A DNA stretch of 27,737 nucleotides from JBAJNL01 sp036881885. GTDB lineage: Bacteria > Pseudomonadota > Alphaproteobacteria > Holosporales > Hepatobacteraceae. The stretch's first letter is position 1. Each line of letters starts with the position of its first letter. The notes below the pieces were generated by a model. The model searched no databases. It saw only the letters and a program-made list of their open reading frames with translations, and was not told the origin of the DNA. The stretch is taken from contig JBAJNL010000018.1 in assembly GCA_036881885.1 (NCBI GenBank), forward strand, positions 1 through 27,737, in the 5' to 3' direction. Made by a program: the position numbers and the translations under genes. This document shows, piece after piece, positions 24,500 to 27,737 of this stretch.

Positions 24500-25741
24500 A
24501 TGATGCCACCTGCCCTGATGCTAACACTGAAGTATGTAAGACTGGGGCGTCAAGATAGCTTTATCTCGGTCATCGCCGGCTTTGCCTTTGTGGGCATTAT
24601 GCTAGGTGTGGCCACACTGATTGTGGTGATGTCGGTCATGAACGGCTTTAGGGCCCAACTACTTGCACGCATCTTGGGCATGAACGGCCACGTGGCCGCC
24701 TATTACACCGCGCCTCCCCCTTTGCCCTATCAAGAAACGCTGCAAGCGCTGCAGAATACAAACGGCACACAGCATGTTTTTCCACTGATTGAAAAACAAG
24801 TCATGGCCATGTCAGGCGGGCGTGTACGCGGTGCCTTAGTGCATGGCATAACGCGTGAGGCCCTTTTAGAGCGCCCTGCCTTAGGCACCAGCCTGTCACA
24901 AGGCAACATCCAAGATTTTGAAGGCGACGTGGTCTTTTTAGGGGATAAACTGGCTTCGCGTTTGGGTATTTTTGTAGGGGATGACTTGACGCTGGCTTCT
25001 TCTGAAGCCACCGAAACAGCACTTGGGGCCTTTCCGCGTTTTAAAAAATTTAAAGTGAAAGGGCTGTTTCATTTTGGCATGAACGAGTACGACCAAACAT
25101 TTGCGTTTATGCCACTGCAAGCAGCACAAACCTTTTTTTATATGCCGCAACGCGTCACGGGTTTTGAAGTTTTTGTGCAGGACCCTGAAAAGGTCACGGA
25201 TACAACCACTGCGCTTGCACCGCTGGCCAGGCAACACCATTTGCACCTTCTTGATTGGCAAGAGGCCAATGCCAGCTTTTTTTCGGTCATTCAAGTTGAG
25301 CGCAACGTGATGTTTTTGATCCTCACACTGATGGTGATGATTGCCGCGTTTAATGTGGTTGCGGGCCTTGTGATGTTAGTTAAAGAAAAATCCCGTGATA
25401 TTGCCATTTTGCGTGCGATGGGAGCAAGCCGTTTTTTTGTGGGGCGCCTCTTTTTATACGTGGGCGCCACGGTCGGATGTGGCGGCACTTTGTTAGGTGT
25501 GCTATCGGGCGTTTTTATTGCATCACATCTTGAAAGCGTGCGCGCATACTTAGAATCAATCACAGGTGCCAGCCTGTTTCCTGCCGAGTTTTATTTTTTG
25601 TCACAATTGCCTTCACAAATTGAAACAAGTGATGTGGTGAGCATTGCCACGCTTACACTTTTTCTAACCCTTTTGTCATCCCTTTATCCAGCCCTTCGGG
25701 CCTCACGCCTGAATCCACATCAAGCGTTGCGATTTGAATAA
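24500..25741 (+). CDS. lolC: LolC/LolE-type lipoprotein-releasing ABC permease
   Basis: A 413-residue inner-membrane permease of the LolCDE system that hands lipoproteins to LolA. Helix 1 is at about 20-50 (FVGIMLGVATLIVVMSVM). A large periplasmic domain follows (about 55-260), then three helices at about 268-300, 315-345 and 375-400. The family's cytoplasmic segment EKSRDIAILRAMGAS is present, and it ends in the typical SLYPALRASRLNPHQALRFE pattern. Alphaproteobacteria often have one LolC/E-like subunit that works as a homodimer, so the symbol is provisional. No lolD ATPase follows; it must lie elsewhere. The start is ATG 24500 or the adjacent ATG 24503, with GGGAG upstream. Confidence 0.9.
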   Translation: MMPPALMLTLKYVRLGRQDSFISVIAGFAFVGIMLGVATLIVVMSVMNGFRAQLLARILGMNGHVAAYYTAPPPLPYQETLQALQNTNGTQHVFPLIEKQVMAMSGGRVRGALVHGITREALLERPALGTSLSQGNIQDFEGDVVFLGDKLASRLGIFVGDDLTLASSEATETALGAFPRFKKFKVKGLFHFGMNEYDQTFAFMPLQAAQTFFYMPQRVTGFEVFVQDPEKVTDTTTALAPLARQHHLHLLDWQEANASFFSVIQVERNVMFLILTLMVMIAAFNVVAGLVMLVKEKSRDIAILRAMGASRFFVGRLFLYVGATVGCGGTLLGVLSGVFIASHLESVRAYLESITGASLFPAEFYFLSQLPSQIETSDVVSIATLTLFLTLLSSLYPALRASRLNPHQALRFE

Positions 25742-25882
25742 AAAAAACTGAAGAAAAAACAGAAGTCTTTCTTTTTATTGAAAAAAAATGCAGGACTTGT
25801 GTTTTATAAAAAGAATGTTAACCTTTCCATAAGAATCTTAAAAAAAAGCTTTGGTTTACGACGAAAGGAGTCGGTTATTTAG

Positions 25883-26086
25883 GTGCAAGTTGTTGTTCGG
25901 GATAATGATGTTGATCGTGCATTACGCACGTTGAAAAAGATGTTACAAAACGATGGTTTTTTCAGAAAAATGCGCCTTATGCGTCACCATGAAAAAGGAT
26001 CTGAAAAGCGTTTGCGTAAGAAAGAAGAATCTATTCGTCGCATTCGTAAGCTCAATCGCAAACGCCAAGAACGCTTCGGCTATTAA
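25883..26086 (+). CDS. rpsU: 30S ribosomal protein S21
   Basis: A 67-residue protein matching S21: VVVRDNDVDRALRTLKK, then GFFRKMRLMRHHEKGSEKR and the basic C-terminal helix RRIRKLNRKRQERFGY. It is part of the 30S platform near the anti-Shine-Dalgarno region. GTG 25883 is the only possible start, because an in-frame TAG precedes it. The nearest ribosome-binding sequence, AAAGGAG (25864-25870), ends 12 bases upstream, an unusually long spacing. It has its own upstream region of about 140 bases after lolC, so it is probably separately transcribed. Confidence 0.95.
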   Translation: MQVVVRDNDVDRALRTLKKMLQNDGFFRKMRLMRHHEKGSEKRLRKKEESIRRIRKLNRKRQERFGY

Positions 26087-26168
26087 ACCCCTGGCGCTGC
26101 CGTTTCTTTATTTTTAACCACCGCCGTGCCGTGGATTGGTTTTTGTTGCACTTTTTTGGTTGGCATCG

Positions 26169-26939
26169 TCACTGGGCATCCCCTTCCGTTTTTGCATCGC
26201 GCAAAAGTGGCACAAAGCGCACAGCAAGCAGCTTTTCTTTTTTGAACACCGGCGGATCACCGGGCACCTTTGTGAATCGCCAAAGATATTGTTCGCCATC
26301 GCTTTCTTCAAGCGGCATAATCAAACAGCCGCCTTCCTTTAACTGATCCTGCCAACTTTGGGGCACAAAAGTGGATGCTGCCGTTGATAAAATGGCATCA
26401 AAAGGGGCGACATCGGGCCATCCGCGCACCCCATCTTTAAAGGCCAGCTCAATATTGTGATAACCCAACCTGGAAAGCGTTTGTTTGGCTTGCTGATGCA
26501 ATGCCTGATGAATTTCAAGCGAATAGACGCGCCGGCACACGCGACTTAAAACCGCCGCGTTGTAACCACAACCGGTGCCAATTTCAAGCACACGGCTTTG
26601 GGGTGTAAGGTTCGCCATCTCAATCATATACGCCACAATGAAGGGCTGCGAGATCGTTTGACCACAACACAGTGACAGCGGGTGATTCTCATAGGCGCTC
26701 TCTAAAAGCGCGTTGGCAACGAAGGCATGCCTTGGCACCGTGGCCATCGCCTTTAAAACGCGCTGATCTTGAATGCCAGCCTTTAAAAGGGCCTCTCTCA
26801 CCATCTGTTGGCGCTTCAACGCAAGATCGTTTTTTTTGTCGTCAGCCACACCTTCCTCTTCTGACGCTACCCCCCCTTGCCCTGCCATCAGCAAACACAA
26901 CAAACCACACAACAAAAAAAGGATGTATTGTCGCTTCAT
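26169..26939 (-). CDS. pcm: Exported protein-L-isoaspartate O-methyltransferase
   Basis: A 256-residue PCMT that methylates isoaspartyl residues in damaged proteins using S-adenosylmethionine. Motif I VLEIGTGCGYNAAVLS, VPRHAFV, GQTISQPFIVAYM and the AFDAILSTAA segment match the family (substrate site and SAM-binding Rossmann fold). Unlike the typical cytoplasmic enzyme it has a signal peptide (MKRQYILFLLCGLLCLLMAG, cleavage about GVA) followed by an acidic linker. ATG 26939 is used, with GAGAAAAG upstream; a GTG at 26972 would bury the signal peptide. The stop is TGA. Confidence 0.88.
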   Translation of the reverse strand: MKRQYILFLLCGLLCLLMAGQGGVASEEEGVADDKKNDLALKRQQMVREALLKAGIQDQRVLKAMATVPRHAFVANALLESAYENHPLSLCCGQTISQPFIVAYMIEMANLTPQSRVLEIGTGCGYNAAVLSRVCRRVYSLEIHQALHQQAKQTLSRLGYHNIELAFKDGVRGWPDVAPFDAILSTAASTFVPQSWQDQLKEGGCLIMPLEESDGEQYLWRFTKVPGDPPVFKKEKLLAVRFVPLLRDAKTEGDAQ

Positions 26940-26981
26940 GCTTTTCTCATAATCCTTTTGCACCCACAGCACAAGGTCGAA

Positions 26982-26998
26982 TGATCTAAAAAAGATAA
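26982..26998. promoter_or_regulatory. Near-palindrome TGATCT-N5-AGATAA, candidate operator
   Basis: TGATCT (26982-26987), spacer AAAAA, AGATAA (26993-26998). It matches the motif at 3016-3032 and 18397-18413 in 11 of 12 arm positions with the same spacer. It lies in the divergent region between pcm and the exported gene at 27139, 43 bases upstream of the pcm ATG. Confidence 0.3.
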
Positions 26999-27138
26999 AT
27001 GTTGAGCTAAAACCTTACTGTTTTTCTACTTGAATGACTTGAAAAATGCTACACACAGCTTTTCATCAATGCTGAAACAAGATACCCTAAACCTTGCCAG
27101 ATACTTTGAACAGCCACAATTAATGGAGCTCTTGAACC

Positions 27139-27737
27139 ATGCGACGACATCTACTTTTTAGTGTGCGCCAGCTGCCCCAAACCCTTAAAGCCATTTTGTG
27201 TGCCGCACTGTTGTGCCTTGGCATCGTGCAACCCGCTTGTGCGCGCATTCAAGATGTGAACCCCTATAATATTCGTTTTTTGGAAGGCAGTGGTAAGTTA
27301 AGCGCTACGACAAAAATTTTTTTTGACACTCTCATCAAAATCCTGCGTGAAACTGTTTATCATCCCGATGAACTGCCCTTGAAAAAAGATTTTGCGAATG
27401 AGGCTGCCTGGGCCGAACACGTGGGACAAACCTGTCTTTTGCGTGCCCGTGGCAAAGAACGCTGGGATATTGACAGCATTAACCCTGTACAGCAAGCCAT
27501 CAAGCAGGCACCCGCGCAGTTTTTTCCTCTCTTTCAAACGCTCAACATGTATCTGCCCCTTGATCCCGTACAACATAAAGCAGATGCCATCTTGATACAC
27601 GGCGCCACCCTTCAGACCATGCAGGGACGTTTAGATTGTCTTGCAAACCTGCTGAATAAACGCATTGAGGCTGAGGCCATTTTTTTCTTAACGGGCAAAC
27701 GCACCTTAAGAGAGGACGAACAGCAAGCCGCCGCCGA
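27139..27737 (+). CDS. Exported protein, 3'-truncated by window edge
   Basis: The frame from ATG 27139 is open to the end of the window (199 codons), so the C-terminus is missing. Residues 1-36 contain a basic start and a long hydrophobic stretch (about 18-33, AILCAALLCLGIVQPACA), giving a signal peptide with cleavage after ACA. The mature part is mixed helix and strand, with DAILIHGATLQTMQGRLDCL and EAIFFLTGKRTL. These two segments recall the nucleotide-fold strands of YdcF/SanA (DUF218)-type proteins, but this is a weak resemblance. GGAG lies about ten bases before the ATG. It is divergent from pcm. Confidence 0.6.
   Translation, partial: MRRHLLFSVRQLPQTLKAILCAALLCLGIVQPACARIQDVNPYNIRFLEGSGKLSATTKIFFDTLIKILRETVYHPDELPLKKDFANEAAWAEHVGQTCLLRARGKERWDIDSINPVQQAIKQAPAQFFPLFQTLNMYLPLDPVQHKADAILIHGATLQTMQGRLDCLANLLNKRIEAEAIFFLTGKRTLREDEQQAAA

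Noticed and set aside
25752..25780. AAGAAA...TTTCTT stem followed by T-rich DNA after lolC
   Set aside because: The stem is almost all A-T pairs with a long loop, too weak to call as a terminator.
26104..26150. CCAC...GTGG stem before a T-run downstream of rpsU
   Set aside because: Only four base pairs with a nine-base loop; not convincing as a terminator.

Overview
The window looks like a chromosomal segment of an alphaproteobacterium, most likely a host-associated (Rickettsiales- or Holosporales-like) intracellular lineage. Support comes from the gene content: alphaproteobacterial-type NusA, IF2, PNPase and GluRS; a lipid A/Kdo gene block; a Rickettsiales-type GTCATTGCGAG palindromic repeat; and many small, unrecognised proteins with signal peptides, including a leucine-rich-repeat protein. 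The lineage is an inference, since no rRNA gene or marker tree is available here. The genetic code appears standard: TGA is the stop of truB, of the outer-membrane protein gene and of pcm, each of which then has a normal length. GTG and TTG starts are common, and several gene pairs are joined by TAATG overlaps.

Layout. Positions 1-3000 are accessory: a leucine-rich-repeat protein cut by the left edge, three small exported proteins on the minus strand (two with paired CX3C cysteines), and a gene-poor stretch (1178-1843) with a decayed reading frame and a palindromic repeat. Positions 3101-12845 form a long minus-strand run read truB, rpsO, pnp, a nitronate-monooxygenase-like gene, msbA, a DUF374 acyltransferase, waaA, lpxK. 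This joins RNA metabolism and translation to lipid A/Kdo assembly. An outer-membrane beta-barrel gene (12878-13624) precedes it on the same strand. Positions 13837-18266 hold rimP-nusA-infB on the plus strand, with a strong hairpin just upstream of rimP.

Positions 18468-20937 hold two exported proteins of unknown function. The first has two helix-turn-helix-like repeats, an internal duplication and a basic C-terminus. Then follow mgtE and gltX (minus), rbfA, a LolC/E-type permease and rpsU (plus), an exported protein-isoaspartate methyltransferase (minus), and an exported protein cut by the right edge.

The ancestral nusA-infB-rbfA-truB-rpsO-pnp cluster is broken here: truB-rpsO-pnp lies on the opposite strand on the far side of rimP, and rbfA is about 5.7 kb beyond infB. 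The insertion points carry exported-protein genes. The most unusual items are the HTH/basic-tail exported protein, the paired CX3C proteins, a histone-H1-like N-terminal tail on PNPase, and a TTATCT-N5-AGATAA palindrome found in three intergenic regions next to exported-protein genes. No tRNA, rRNA, CRISPR array, transposase or phage gene was seen.
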